Made by a program: the position numbers and the translations under genes | The notes under the pieces: generated by a model | What the model was told of the DNA's origin: nothing | Database searches by the model: none | What the model saw: only the letters and a program-made list of their open reading frames with translations | Assembly: GCF_040869045.1 (NCBI RefSeq) | Contig: NC_090322.1 | Coordinates: forward strand, 179,070,672 to 179,134,671 | Length of the DNA stretch: 64,000 nt | Source of the DNA: Eurosta solidaginis | Taxonomy: Eukaryota > Arthropoda > Insecta > Diptera > Tephritidae | Direction of reading: 5' to 3' | Shown here: positions 1-9,608 of the stretch, piece by piece | Numbering within the stretch: position 1 is the stretch's first letter | How the letters are laid out: each line of letters begins with the position of its first letter

Positions 1-335
1 TTTAGAAAGTACAAGTGAAACTCGGTGATATATATTCTAATATATCATAGAAGATTTTCTGAAAAAAATCACTTTGATCGGAGCTATATATAGTATATAT
101 CCCATTCAATCGATCTTTCAGATAGAAAGGTTTTTGGCAATTTCTCTCTTAATTTCCAATATAAAAACGTGAAACTCGGTGATATATATTTTAATATATC
201 ATAGCAGATTTCCTGAAGAAATCACTTTGATCGGATCATTATGTATAAAGTATATACCTATCCCATACAACCGATCGTTCAGATAGAAAGATTTTTGGCC
301 ATTTCTCCCTTAGTTTCCTATATAGAATGATAGTC
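1..335 (+). mobile_element. Helentron/DINE-1-like family B fragment, cut by window edge
   Basis: Two ~150-bp monomers of the family-B tandem repeat are visible, in reverse-complement orientation to the copies at 4.3-5.3 kb and 62.3-63.0 kb. Each has the CCGATC half of a hairpin stem, an AT-rich centre, and the block GATAGAAAGATTTTTGGC. Similarity stops near 335. By analogy with the complete copies this is internal repeat sequence only; neither terminus is present. Confidence 0.7.
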
Positions 336-690
336 TTAACATCGCCCTCAAACTGCAGTTTGCGGGGACGTTCTATCTGAGTACCCTTCCTGCACCCTGA
401 GTCTCAGGGCGGTTTATGCCAACGTACATAATATGTGCATATCTATCGGAAGCAGGTTAAAGAAGGAGCCTAATGCAACCGTAGGAAACGTGCGGTAGGC
501 TCCGGTGGTTCTTACTAAGAGTTTGCTGCTACACTTTAGAGCCTAATGTCAGTACTGAGCCAGCACTGTCTTATACAGTCCTGCCTTGCATTCGTAGAAA
601 GCGATGCATACCTTCCGTACCGTGAAAATGGCCGAAATCGAAAGAAAACCATGCCTACTTTACGATATCAAAAATTCTGAAAAATTTTAA
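336..690. other. Unassigned, comparatively GC-rich stretch
   Basis: This stretch is more GC-rich than its surroundings and contains short inverted words (CTGCAGTTTGC, AGCCTAATG twice). No long open frame or recognised repeat end was seen. It could be part of an old LINE. Confidence 0.3.
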
Positions 691-877
691 ATATGCTATC
701 ATTCACTGCGAAAAACAGATTTATTGATGAAACTTTATAAGCGTATTGGACTTATTACGAGAAACAAAAATTTTATCAAATTTGGAGCAAAAATATTTGA
801 AAGTTTTTTTTACTAGTAAATCAAGAACCGTTGAAGATATATTGCAGAAATTCGGTACGGGAGTTGTCCCTGCTATA

Positions 878-1540
878 AGACATATGATGAATTTCATATC
901 AAATCCAATATGCGTTGAACCCGACCCCCTCAGAATTTGATGAAATTTTGCATGGGGTTACATCTTACCCACCCAAACACAACCTCATTTTTAGAAATTG
1001 TATTTTCGAAAGATTTTGGGCGTGCCAAGGTATCGAAATATCCGAAAATATTAGAAAAATGACGATAATAGGTACTTTTAAAGTGTGATTACTACGGAAT
1101 GGCTTCGCCGATTTCAAAGATCTTCATACCATTAGAAAGGTATTGAAATAAGCTTTCAAAAAAACCGATTTCGAAACTTTTTATACCGTTAGAAAGTATT
1201 TAAAATTACCTTTGAAAACGTATACTGTAAAGATTCTATATTACACTGAAAGAAAAAAAAATTTAAATTTTTTTCTAAATTTTTTTTTCAAACTGGGAAA
1301 ACACTTCAAAGACCAAGCGATTAAAAAAAAATTTTTTTAGAAAGGTAGATTTAATATATATAACATATCTGAAAACTAGAAGGGTGCTTTTTTTTTCTTT
1401 TTTTTTAATTTATTTAAGTAAATGCATCTCTTGGTTACTTTCTGATATTTTGATATCACGCGTAAACTAATCAACCGATTTCAAAAATTTTTATACCGTT
1501 AGAAAGGTATTAAAATCACCTTTGAAAAAATACACTGCAA
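878..1540 (+). repeat. Left arm of long inverted repeat
   Basis: The terminal block 878-1165 is followed by one complete ~310-bp unit and the start of another. It pairs with 3060-4165 on the opposite strand. It is rich in poly-A/T runs and contains the words ATGCATCTCTTGGTTAC and ATCACGCGTAAAC. Confidence 0.75.
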
Positions 1541-1555
1541 AAATTTTTTGTTCGA

Positions 1556-1798
1556 GTGGGGTGCACCCCAGCTAACATCAAAACAACGGCTCGAAAACTT
1601 CACGTACACGGAAAAGGTCGGCGGCTCAATGTACTTGAAAACATGGAGATATACAAGTTAAAAACATTTGACGGCAGGATAATAAACGAACAAACCAACA
1701 CTATCTCTGACGAAATATTTGAACCCTTAAAACTAGTTTACAAAAAACAGCACAAGCCAGAAGGTACAGCAACCAAACACGTAACAATGAACAAGTAA
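1556..1798 (+). pseudogene. C-terminal remnant resembling a Penelope-like element GIY-YIG endonuclease tail
   Basis: An 80-residue frame ends at a stop at 1796-1798. Its centre reads HGKGRRLNVLENMEIYKLK followed by a second block containing NEQTN. This pattern (small/basic KGR-LN-LE-EI-K, then N-Q-N) is what I recall from the C-terminal end of Penelope-like retroelement endonucleases in insects. Nothing matching continues upstream, because the inverted-repeat arm begins there, so the GIY-YIG core itself is absent and this is only a tail. Alternative: a chance or unrelated frame. The family call is from memory and unverified. Confidence 0.4.
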
Positions 1799-2063
1799 AA
1801 ACGAAAAATTTACCAAACGGCAAAAATCACCGATTTCTACCTACCTCAACCTACCGCTTAGCTAACAAGCGGTATGTCTAGATACCTACAAAAACAATCG
1901 TTGGAAAAGGTAACAATTCGGACGTATCAATACCGCACACACACACGCATATTAACGTTACCTACCACGGACACATAGATTGACATTACCTGCCACAGCA
2001 CCCATGGACTATAAAAAACAACACAACGGATAGACACAGACCAGAACGAAACTAGGAATTGAT

Positions 2064-2809
2064 ATGGAATCAACTAATAAATACAGATGTGTGCAGCTAT
2101 CAAGAAAATGTTCCTCTCAACTTCGAAACATTAGCTTAAACGAAGCAGTGCTGATATCTGAGAATTTTCCAGCAGTCTCAGACATTCATCGTTGCCGTAT
2201 TTGCGAAATTTGTCGCTTTAAACTTAAGGATGCTATCAAGATTGCTGATAATCAGCGTTCTACTGAAACGGAAAGTGAAGGGGCACAAGAAATCTTGACT
2301 AGCGGTGAATTGTATCAAGAATATAAGGAAGTTCCAACATGCAGCAGCTATACTAAATAACTCGAACTCTTCGACAATATAAATAAGCATGTTATTCCTC
2401 ATCTTGGAAGCCATCCATCGCCAATGAAGCGAAAATATTTAGAAAGGGATTCATACTGCAAAAAAAAACACAGCAAATTGCGCAAAGTATTTCGAATTCA
2501 CTTGGAGGTGGTTCACTGTCAACTTTATCAGAAGACCTAAAGAAGATCAAAGCTTACTACGAACAAATTTTATAGAACATGAAATATCAAATCGAAAACT
2601 GCTCAAATAATTTGGATAAGCAAAAAATATTATCTCTATTACCAAACACGATGACATCTAAGGAAATTAAAGACATTTTTGTTCATGATTTATCTTCCGA
2701 ATTGATAAAAATTAGCAAAGATATACAAAAAAAAAAAAAAAAAAAAATTTCGGACGTCAAAAGCTCTAGCATGGACAGGCGTTGTTTACCTGAACAAACT
2801 AGTAAGTAA
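2064..2809 (+). pseudogene. Broken ORF of a conserved, probably transposon-encoded protein of unknown function
   Basis: The frame opens at ATG 2064 with a cysteine cluster (CRICEIC) in a region of the form LRNISLNEA...C-x2-C. An in-frame stop sits at 2358-2360, but the same frame carries on with MKRKYLERDSYCKKK at 2424-2468. A shift in the adjoining A-run then moves the reading into the frame that gives a glycine/serine block, a stop at 2573-2575, and KILSLLPNTMTSKEIKDIF. The order cysteine cluster, Lys-rich YCKKK, then an I-L-LLP helix resembles a family of uncharacterised arthropod proteins that I believe are mobile-element encoded. Two stops and a frameshift make it non-functional. Function unknown; family assignment from memory. 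Confidence 0.45.
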
Positions 2810-3059
2810 GCAAATATTCCGAAAGTCAGCAGTATGAGCTGCGCAAAGGTGTATATTAAATCTAAATAAATAAAAATAAAAAATTAACTTTATAAAGTGT
2901 ATGTCTATTTATTGTGCGTGTCTGAAAAATTTGATAATACGAATATGATGAATTGTTCGAATTTATTAGAATACTTAGTCATAGTATCTGTATCTGTATA
3001 ACTTCCAAAGTATAGCTAGGTACCATTTTTGTCACACAATAATAGCAAAATAAAAAAAA

Positions 3060-4165
3060 AGTTAACAAGAGATGGTTTTTCTTATAAATTTTTTTAAAAG
3101 AAAAAAAAACACCATTCTAGTTTTTATATTAAATCGACCTTTCTAAAAAAATTTTTTTTTAAATCCATTGGTCTTTGAAGTGTTTTCTCAGTTTGAAAAC
3201 AAAATGTAGAAAAAAATTTAAAAAAATGTTTTTTCTGTGTAATATAGAACCTTTACAGTATATGTTTTCAAAGGTGATTTTAATACCTTTCTAACGGTAT
3301 AAAAATTTTTGAAATCGGTTGATTAGTTTACGCGTGATATCAAAATATCAGAAAGTAACCAAGAGATGCATTTACTTAAATAAATTAAAAAAAAGAAAAA
3401 AACACCCTTCTAGTTTTCAGATATGTTATATATATTAAATCTACCTTTCTAAAAAAATTTTTTTTTTTTAATCGCTTGGTCTTTGAAGTGTTTTCCCAGT
3501 TTGAAAAAAAAATTTTGAAAAAAATTAAAAATTTTTTTTCTTTCAGTGTAATATAGAATCTTTACAGTATATGTTTTCAAAGGTGATTTTAATACCTTTC
3601 TAACGGTATAAAAATTTTTGAAATCGGTTGATTAGTTTACGCGTGATATCAAAATATCAGAAAGTAACCAAGAGATGCATTTACTTAAATAAATTAAAAA
3701 AAAAAGAAAAAAAAACCCATTTAGTTTTCAGATATGTTATATATATTAAATAGACCTTTCTAAAATAAAATTTTATTTTTCAAAATCGCTTGATCTTTGA
3801 AGTGTTTTTTCAGTTTTAAATTTTATTTAAAAAAATTTTTTTTTTCAGTGTACCAAAAATTTTTACAGTATATTTTTTGAAAGCTTATTTCAATACCTTT
3901 CTAATGGTATGAAGATCTTTGAAATCGGTGAAGCCATTCCGTAGTAAGTACACTTTAAAAGTACCTATTATCGTAATTTTTCTAATATTTTCGGATATTT
4001 CGATACCTTGCCATGCCCACAATTTTTCGAAAATGCAATTTCTAAAAATGAGGTTGTGTTTGGGTGGGTAAGATGTAACCCCATGCAAAATTTCTTCAAA
4101 TTCTGAGGGGGTCGGGTTCAAAATGCACGTTTTTTTCAGCCTTTGATATGAAATTCATCATATGC
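3060..4165 (-). repeat. Right arm of long inverted repeat with tandem ~300-312-bp units
   Basis: Three successive units start near 3120, 3413 and 3724. Each contains the poly-T/A tract, the block CTTTGAAGTGTTTT, the TAATACCTTTCTAACGG block and GATATCAAAATATCAGAAAG. The last unit runs into the terminal block that mirrors 878-1165. The left arm has fewer units, so tandem copy number has changed on one side only. Confidence 0.75.
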
Positions 4166-4313
4166 GTTATAAAAAATAATTAAATCGGTTGGCGACCATG
4201 CTATCTTTTAAGAAAATCGATATCGAAATTTCGAAAAAGGGAAGAAATGCAATAATGCATTGTAAAAAACCGATAAATTGATTCAATTTGATATGAAGGT
4301 TAACTTTAAGACA

Positions 4314-5303
4314 AACAAGTAAGGACGGTACTGTCTTCGGCTGTGCCGAAGACTTCATACCTTTCATGAATGGGGCTGAACAATAATCTTATCCCATTCA
4401 TAATCTGCAAATAATGCGCTGTATAAGATAAGGAATATATAGTGAACAGATGCACATACCTAAACGATTTTAAGATAAATATATAAAAATGGCAAAAAAC
4501 CCCCTTATCTGAACGATCGGTTGTATGGGATATATATTATATATAGCTCCGATCGAAATGATTTTTACAGGAAATCTTCTATGATATATTAGAATATATA
4601 TCACCAAGTTTCACGTTTTTGTAGTGGAAACTGAGGGAGAAATGGGCAAAAATCTTTCTATCTGAACGATCGGTTGTATGGGATAGGTATATACTATATA
4701 CATACAGTTCCGATCAAAGTGATTTTTTCAGGAAATCTTCTATGATATATTAGAATAAATATCACCAAGTTTAACGTTTTTATATTGAAAATTAAGGGAG
4801 AAATTGCCAAAAATCTTTCTATTTGAACAATCGGTTGTATGGGATATATACTATATATAGCTCCGATCAAAGTGATTTTTTCAAAAAATCTTTTATGATA
4901 TATTGAAATATATATCACCGAGTTTCACGGTTATACTTTCTAAATTGCGGCAGGAATGACCAAAATCGTCTTATCTGAACGATCGGTTGTATGGCAGATA
5001 CATGTTATAGTGATCCGATCCTATCGGATCCGACAAATGTCTAATATAATACAAAAATACATCCTTGTGCCAAATTTCATTGAGATAGCTCAAAATTTGA
5101 GGGACCAGTTGGCGTTCAAACAGACAGACGGACGGACAGACCGACGGACGGACAGACGGACGGACATGGCTATATCAACTCAGTTCGTCGCCCTGATCAA
5201 TTCGGTATACTTAATGGTGACTCTATCTTCTATATTTCTCAACGTTACAACCATCGGCCCAAAGTTAATATACCATTTCATGTTCATGAAAGGTATAAAA
5301 ATA
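4314..5303 (-). mobile_element. Helentron/DINE-1-like non-autonomous element, family B, complete copy B1
   Basis: Left end: AACAAGTAAGGACGG, a hairpin CTTCGGCTGTGCCGAAG, then ATACCTTTCATGAA. Right end: the inverse of the last word, TTCATGAAAGGTAT, then A-rich sequence. The interior holds about four ~150-160-bp monomers, then a GGACGGAC-type microsatellite and GACATGGCTATATCAACTCA. Subterminal inverted repeats, a hairpin at one end only and the microsatellite next to a GCCATGTCCG motif match the architecture described for INE-1/DINE-1 (Helentron-related rolling-circle elements). By that analogy the hairpin end is 3', so the element reads on the minus strand. No protein is encoded; the 118-residue frame at 4956-5312 is incidental. 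Confidence 0.75.
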
Positions 5304-5530
5304 GATTGGTAGTTTGTGTAAGGATGCAAAGTTTTAGGTTTTTTGTGGTCTACATGAAATAGCTATGACAATTATTCATTTATCATAACAATATATAACG
5401 TAAACGTAAGTATTTGATGAAATTTCAAGCTTCTAGCCGTTAAAAAGGGGGCAAAAATGACAGTTTATATGGGGTATGTACTATATATACCACCGATCTC
5501 TATGATTCTTTCAGACAACAATATATGCTA
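5304..5530 (-). mobile_element. Family-B Helentron-like fragment, older sub-type
   Basis: Abutting B1, this segment matches the start of the large copy at 9790-10030: TGTAAGGATGCAAAG, CTTCTAGCCGTTAAAAAGG, the ACCACCGATCTCTATGATT block and CAGACAACAATATATGC. It is a single monomer without termini. It may be residue of an element into which B1 inserted. Confidence 0.65.
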
Positions 5531-5928
5531 TTTGGGTCATTATTTTACAAATCGTACGGATTTGTAGAAAAAAAATGTCACTTTTTTAAAAGACACAAAA
5601 TTTATTTGTTGGAATCTTTTCGAAATTTAAGTCAACACATATATAAGGATTTCTTCGAAAAATTTGTTTTTTCTGAGATCTGCATGTGCTCAGATTCGAT
5701 GGGTAAGCAAACTTGCCCACATTCAAAATGCTATATCTTTGGTTCTACTCGTCGTATCTTATTAATTTTTGCTTTATTTTGAAGGTAACAATATTTACTT
5801 TATAACTGCTTTAAAAAATATTTAATTTTATAAAATTAAAATAATGAATAAAAAATGAACTAAAAAAAAAAAATAAAAAAATATTACATACTGTTTTCCC
5901 CCACGAATATTTTTGAAAAAATATATAT
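5531..5928. other. No recognised feature
   Basis: AT-rich DNA with poly-A/T runs. An 85-residue open frame (5525-5782) has no recognisable motif and starts inside a repeat fragment. The last four bases (ATAT, 5925-5928) are the target duplication of the following LTR. Confidence 0.5.
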
Positions 5929-6405
5929 TGTGACGAATATTAGTATCACTAAACGATACTACCATCACTAAGCCGATACTAAGCAGTATGTACATAAACA
6001 AATCAATCATCATCTACAAACATACATACAAGGCAACAGAGAGATACTCACAAACGCATGTCATCATCAACAAAGTACTACTCACATATACACACGCATA
6101 TGGATACATATTACAAATATAGCTGGTAAATAAGCATCAAGTTCACGAAATTACTAGACCTTAGAAGAAATGGCTTAACGAGGAACCCGAAGAGTATAAA
6201 AGCAGCACAAGCTGAGGCATGAGGAAGCAGTTTGATTTAAACACGCAATTAGTTGTGAAGTAAGAGTTATGGTGAAGTACACTCAAAGTAGTCTAATGAA
6301 GACCATTTTAAATTATTGCATATTGGAGTTATTTATACAACAGTTTAGCGATTTGAACGTTAGCAGAAGGTTTGGAATAAGGGGAATTTTACTAAATTCG
6401 TTACA
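5929..6405 (+). mobile_element. Solo LTR of a gypsy-type retrotransposon (477 bp)
   Basis: Starts TGTGACGAATATTAG and ends TTCGTTACA, giving the canonical TG...CA with imperfect inverted ends. It is flanked on both sides by ATAT (5925-5928 and 6406-6409), a perfect 4-bp target duplication. A promoter-like GTATAAAAGCAGC lies at about 6194. A minus-strand copy of the same family sits at 40835-41297. No primer-binding site, coding region or second LTR is adjacent, so this is a solo LTR left by recombination between the two LTRs. Confidence 0.85.
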
Positions 6406-6409
6406 ATAT

Positions 6410-6677
6410 AATATGCGATACACTTTCATCTAAAAAACCCTTTTTATTTTAATTTGGACAATTTTGTGGTTCAAAAGATACTAACTCATTTCTGAGCTGA
6501 CCTCGAGCAACTTGCTTACATTTAATTGCAGCAGGTACGTGCTACAATTGTATACAGCCAACGACTGCCTGTGCATGCTTGCATGGTCAACTTAACTACA
6601 ACATACATACATATGTATATGTACTTGTAAACAAGCCTACTAATCATTTAACAGGTAGCTAGTATTTGTGTTTTACC
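6410..6677. other. No recognised feature
   Basis: AT-rich DNA with an ACATACATACATATGTATATG simple-sequence stretch near 6600, common in fly intergenic regions. No coding signal. Confidence 0.4.
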
Positions 6678-6779
6678 AAATGGTGGGTCTATCCATTTTC
6701 CTTTAAAGACTTACAATTTTGATATTCGTGACGAAGATAATATACCATTTCATTTTCATGAATGGTATAAAAATAATTG
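6678..6779 (-). mobile_element. 5' end fragment of a family-B Helentron-like element
   Basis: Contains TGGTGGGTCTATCCATTTTC, ACTTACAATTTT, and the terminal ATACCATTTCATTTTCATGAA followed by TGGTATAAAAAT, matching the end of copy B2 at 13230-13322. Only about 100 bp survive. Confidence 0.75.
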
Positions 6780-7024
6780 TATATTGGAAGAGGAGAACTC
6801 TTGATTAAGCTCTTCACAAAGCTCCTAATATGAAAGTCGAAAGAAAAGCGATCAATCTTAACGGGATTTGGCAAGAACGTTGGCTCCATGACCGTAACTT
6901 GTTAAAACGTACTTACGGAAGAATATTCGCATGTGTTTAGTAAGTATGTTTCAGCATTCATATCATGAGACATTCTAGGAATATCTCTTTAACTGTATCC
7001 TTAATATATACATAATACCATATT
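6780..7024. other. No recognised feature
   Basis: Sequence without a recognised repeat or coding pattern. Confidence 0.3.
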
Positions 7025-7076
7025 CTGAGTATATAAAATTCGGTTTTGCCCGAATTTGGACTTCGTTACTTGTTTT
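7025..7076 (+). mobile_element. Terminal fragment of a Helentron/DINE-1-like element
   Basis: Reads CTGAGTATATAAAATTCGG, a loop, CCGAA, then TTTGGACTTCGTTACTTG and TTTT. This is the same order as the hairpin-bearing ends of families A and B: subterminal repeat half, TTCGG/CCGAA stem, short spacer, TTACTTGTT. The spacer differs from both, suggesting a third subfamily. Confidence 0.55.
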
Positions 7077-7299
7077 AGGTGCGAAATGAGTCTAAAGTCT
7101 AAAAAATATATGACTGTATGCGGCACAGAATATACTAAGGAAACAGTATTAAATTCCGAAATAGATAGGGACGAAAGGAACAAGAAAGAGCAAAACATTA
7201 ACATAACTACATACGAGGCTCTGTTGACTTCAAGCTCCTCATGGAATTTGAGGGTGGGGAGGGAGGAAATGGCCTGAAGGTTTAATGTGGCCACATAAA

Positions 7300-7440
7300 T
7301 CGTTCTAGAGATGGTTGGGCTAGCACCTTAATGGGGCTGCGGTAACGGAGCGTACCAGATCTGTATCCAGTAAAGGACCATCACATCGATAACACTCCCC
7401 AAAGCCTTCGGGGGCAACCTTATCGCTACAACAACAACTA
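7300..7440 (+). mobile_element. LINE 3'-end fragment with CAA-rich tail
   Basis: Contains AACGGAGCGTACCAGATCTG, AAAGGACCATC, ATCGATAACACTCCCC, CCTTCGGGGG, then CTACAACAACAACTACAAC. The same block, reversed, appears at 35622-35765 and more weakly at 14585-14690 and near 29240. A repeated non-coding block ending in a short A/C-rich tail fits the 3' UTR of a non-LTR retrotransposon, heavily 5'-truncated here. Confidence 0.6.
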
Positions 7441-8446
7441 CAACTATAATCTTTAAAATATGTCAAGAAATAAAAATTATATCAAACTAACTTTGCAGGT
7501 GGTCATGTATGTATGTGTGTAAGGAGTAGAGTGCTTTATTACAGTAGAAGATAAATACTGCAGGTGGAAAATGGTATTTGGGAGTGAGAATGAATATAAA
7601 TAATGACAAGTGTGTCTATGTAAATAAAAGGGAGAAAAATAAATTGAGCAGTGCGGTTATAAATAAATAAAAGGAACGAAATGGTGAATAATGAGATGAA
7701 AAATTTGCTTAACAACGTGTGCGAATTTTATAACGTTCATTGATGGGGGCGCATATATTAGGTCACGCACTAAAAAGTTTAGTAGCTTTGCGAGCAGGTG
7801 ATGTAATGCTGTCAGCTGTTGAAGGGGTAAATATTGGCTGAATGTTTGCGTATTTTCATTGTTGGTAAATAAAAATGTGCTGTGATGCGTGTTTGGTAGT
7901 AACTGAAAAACAAGCTCGTAATATTTTATATGAAGTCAACGCGAGCGAATGTTATAGTACTGCATACGGAAATGCTCAAACCAACTTTTGGAAAGCCTTT
8001 TATCCACGTATTTCAAAATAGGTTCAGCAGTACATATTTTGCAAGGTAGATTTTGTTTTGGCTGTGTCAAAAGAAAACTTTTTTTGAGTTATTGACATGC
8101 CTAAGTTAGCTGCACTTGTTTGTATGTTACTTTGTTTTCTTTTCCAAATAATAAAAAAAAAGTTAAGAAAACGCGCCGGTTTTTCGTGTGGTACAGATAT
8201 GTTTGCATGGAATTGGTTGGCTTTTGATAAAACAACATGCTTAGTTTTACTTGAACTACTTCTATGAAACTAAGTTAGCAAAATTTGGTGTATAAAAACA
8301 CACAAAAATATGTTGGTGCCAAAACCGCACTTCGTTGTGTTGTTCTATATAAAAACCAAAATAGTGTGAATTTCATCCCCGAGAAGTGTTGAAAAGGAGC
8401 TATTCTTAAAATATAATTTAAATAATAATAAAAAAATATGATTTGT
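7441..8446. other. No recognised feature
   Basis: About 1 kb of AT-rich sequence with no long open frame and no repeat seen elsewhere in the window. It may be genuine unique intergenic DNA. Confidence 0.4.
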
Positions 8447-8523
8447 AATTGATTCGGCCGGAATTTGAACCCAGGTCGTTCGGTTTGGAAAGCGAATCAC
8501 GCTTCCACTACACCACTGCGGCT
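8447..8523 (-). mobile_element. tRNA-derived SINE head
   Basis: On the minus strand an A-box-like TGGTGTAGTGGAAGC is followed about 30 bases later by a B-box-like GGGTTCAAATTCC, the spacing of an internal RNA polymerase III promoter. The arms expected for a tRNA acceptor stem do not pair, and the downstream sequence runs into an A/T-rich tail. It is best read as the promoter head of a SINE other than the abundant family in this window, not a working tRNA gene. Confidence 0.6.
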
Positions 8524-8717
8524 TGCTCTTTACATCTGTCATTACTCAAAACAACGAGCAAGAGCGTTGACTCCAAAATTAGGTTCAATATCACGCCGAA
8601 AAGTGTTAGAACCACACTTTATTTTTTTGTGCGAAGTAACTTCGTTTTTGGTTATCGACTCTCGAACAAACCAGAAACCTTTCCCTGTAGTCTATTTAAT
8701 TATAATAATCAATTTAC

Positions 8718-8942
8718 AATGAATGATGACGCTCCGGCTAAGAATGTATTTTTATCGGAACCCCCTATGGAAGCAGAATAAGTGGGCGGTCCCCACTCCG
8801 CTGGAAGGACCAAGTGGAAAACGATTAAAACACCCTTGGTGTGATCAATTGGTGCCAGTTAGCAGAGCGAGGAAGCGACTAGTGTGCCTTGTTGTACGGT
8901 TATAACCGTTGGAATGGTTAAGCCCCAGTTAAGTAAGTAATC
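8718..8942 (+). mobile_element. 5'-truncated LINE-A fragment (3' end of the ORF)
   Basis: Encodes a decayed version of the segment intact at 61980-62178: NDDAPAKNVFLSEP, then a shifted counterpart of the PLRWKDQVENDL region, then GTTAAGTAAGTAA. It ends in the same TAAG-type tail. At least one frameshift is present near 8775. Only the C-terminal ~75 codons and tail are represented, typical of 5'-truncated target-primed insertion. Confidence 0.8.
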
Positions 8943-8960
8943 AATCAAACTGATCATTTT

Positions 8961-9608
8961 TATACTCAGCTGAGCAGAGCTCACAGAGTATATTAACTTT
9001 ATTCGCATAACGGTAATCCGTAACAGCATAAAGTAATCGAGATAGATATAGACTTCTATATATCAAAATGATCTGGATGAAAAAAGAAATTCATTTAGTC
9101 ATGTCAGTCCGTCCGTCTGTCCGTCCGTCCGTAAACACGAAAACTTGAGTAAAGTTGAGGTATCTTGATGAAACATGGTATATAGGTTCCTGGGTGCTCA
9201 TCTCAGATCGCTATTTAAAATGAACGAAGTCGGACTACAACCGCGCCCACTTTTTCGATATAGAAAATTTCGAAAAACCTAAAAAGTGCGATAATTTATT
9301 ACCAAAGACGGATAAAGCGATGGAACTTGGTAGGTGCGTTGACCTTATGACGCAAAATAGAAATCTAGTAAAATTTAGGACAATGGGCGTGGCACCGCTC
9401 ACTTTTAAAAGAAGGTAATTTAAAAGTTTTGCAAGCTGTAATTTGGCAGTCGTTGAAGATATCATGATGAAATTTGGCAGGAACGTTACTCCTATTACTA
9501 TATGTGTGCTAAGGAAAAATTAGCAAAATCGGATTACGAACACGCCCGCTTTAAAAAAAAATTTTTTAATTCAAATTCAAAATTCAAAAAATTGAAATTT
9601 TAATATAA
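8961..9608 (+). mobile_element. Family-A Helentron/DINE-1-like element A4, left part
   Basis: Begins TATACTCAGCTGAGCAGAGC and continues with a TCCGTCCG microsatellite, ACACGAAAACTTGAGTAAA, then the GCCCACTTTTTCGATAT block. This matches A2 (37295-39103) and A3 (58993-61210) base for base over long stretches. Similarity breaks at about 9608, where family-B element B2 begins, and resumes at 13323. The insertion order is therefore A4 first, B2 later. Confidence 0.8.

Larger units (their letters stand above)
878..4165. mobile_element. Element bounded by long inverted repeats
   Basis: The sequence from about 878 to 1540 reappears as its reverse complement from about 4165 back to 3060. Shared words include the GACCCCCTCAGAATTTGA block, a CCCACCCAAACACAACC block and a TACCGTTAGAAAGGTATT block. 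Between the arms lie two decayed coding remnants (1556-1798 and 2064-2809). Two explanations fit: a foldback or long-TIR DNA element, or a Penelope-like element, which is known to carry LTR-like repeats that may be inverted. The right arm is longer because it holds extra tandem units. Element ends and target duplication could not be fixed. Confidence 0.65.

Noticed and set aside
4956..5312. 118-residue frame with a DGRTDRRTDRRTD repeat
   Set aside because: It translates the GGACGGAC microsatellite of Helentron-like element B1; the same DNA in other copies has no open frame.
8447..8523. Possible tRNA gene on the minus strand
   Set aside because: A- and B-box words are present but the acceptor arms do not pair and the anticodon arm is poor; it fits a SINE promoter head.
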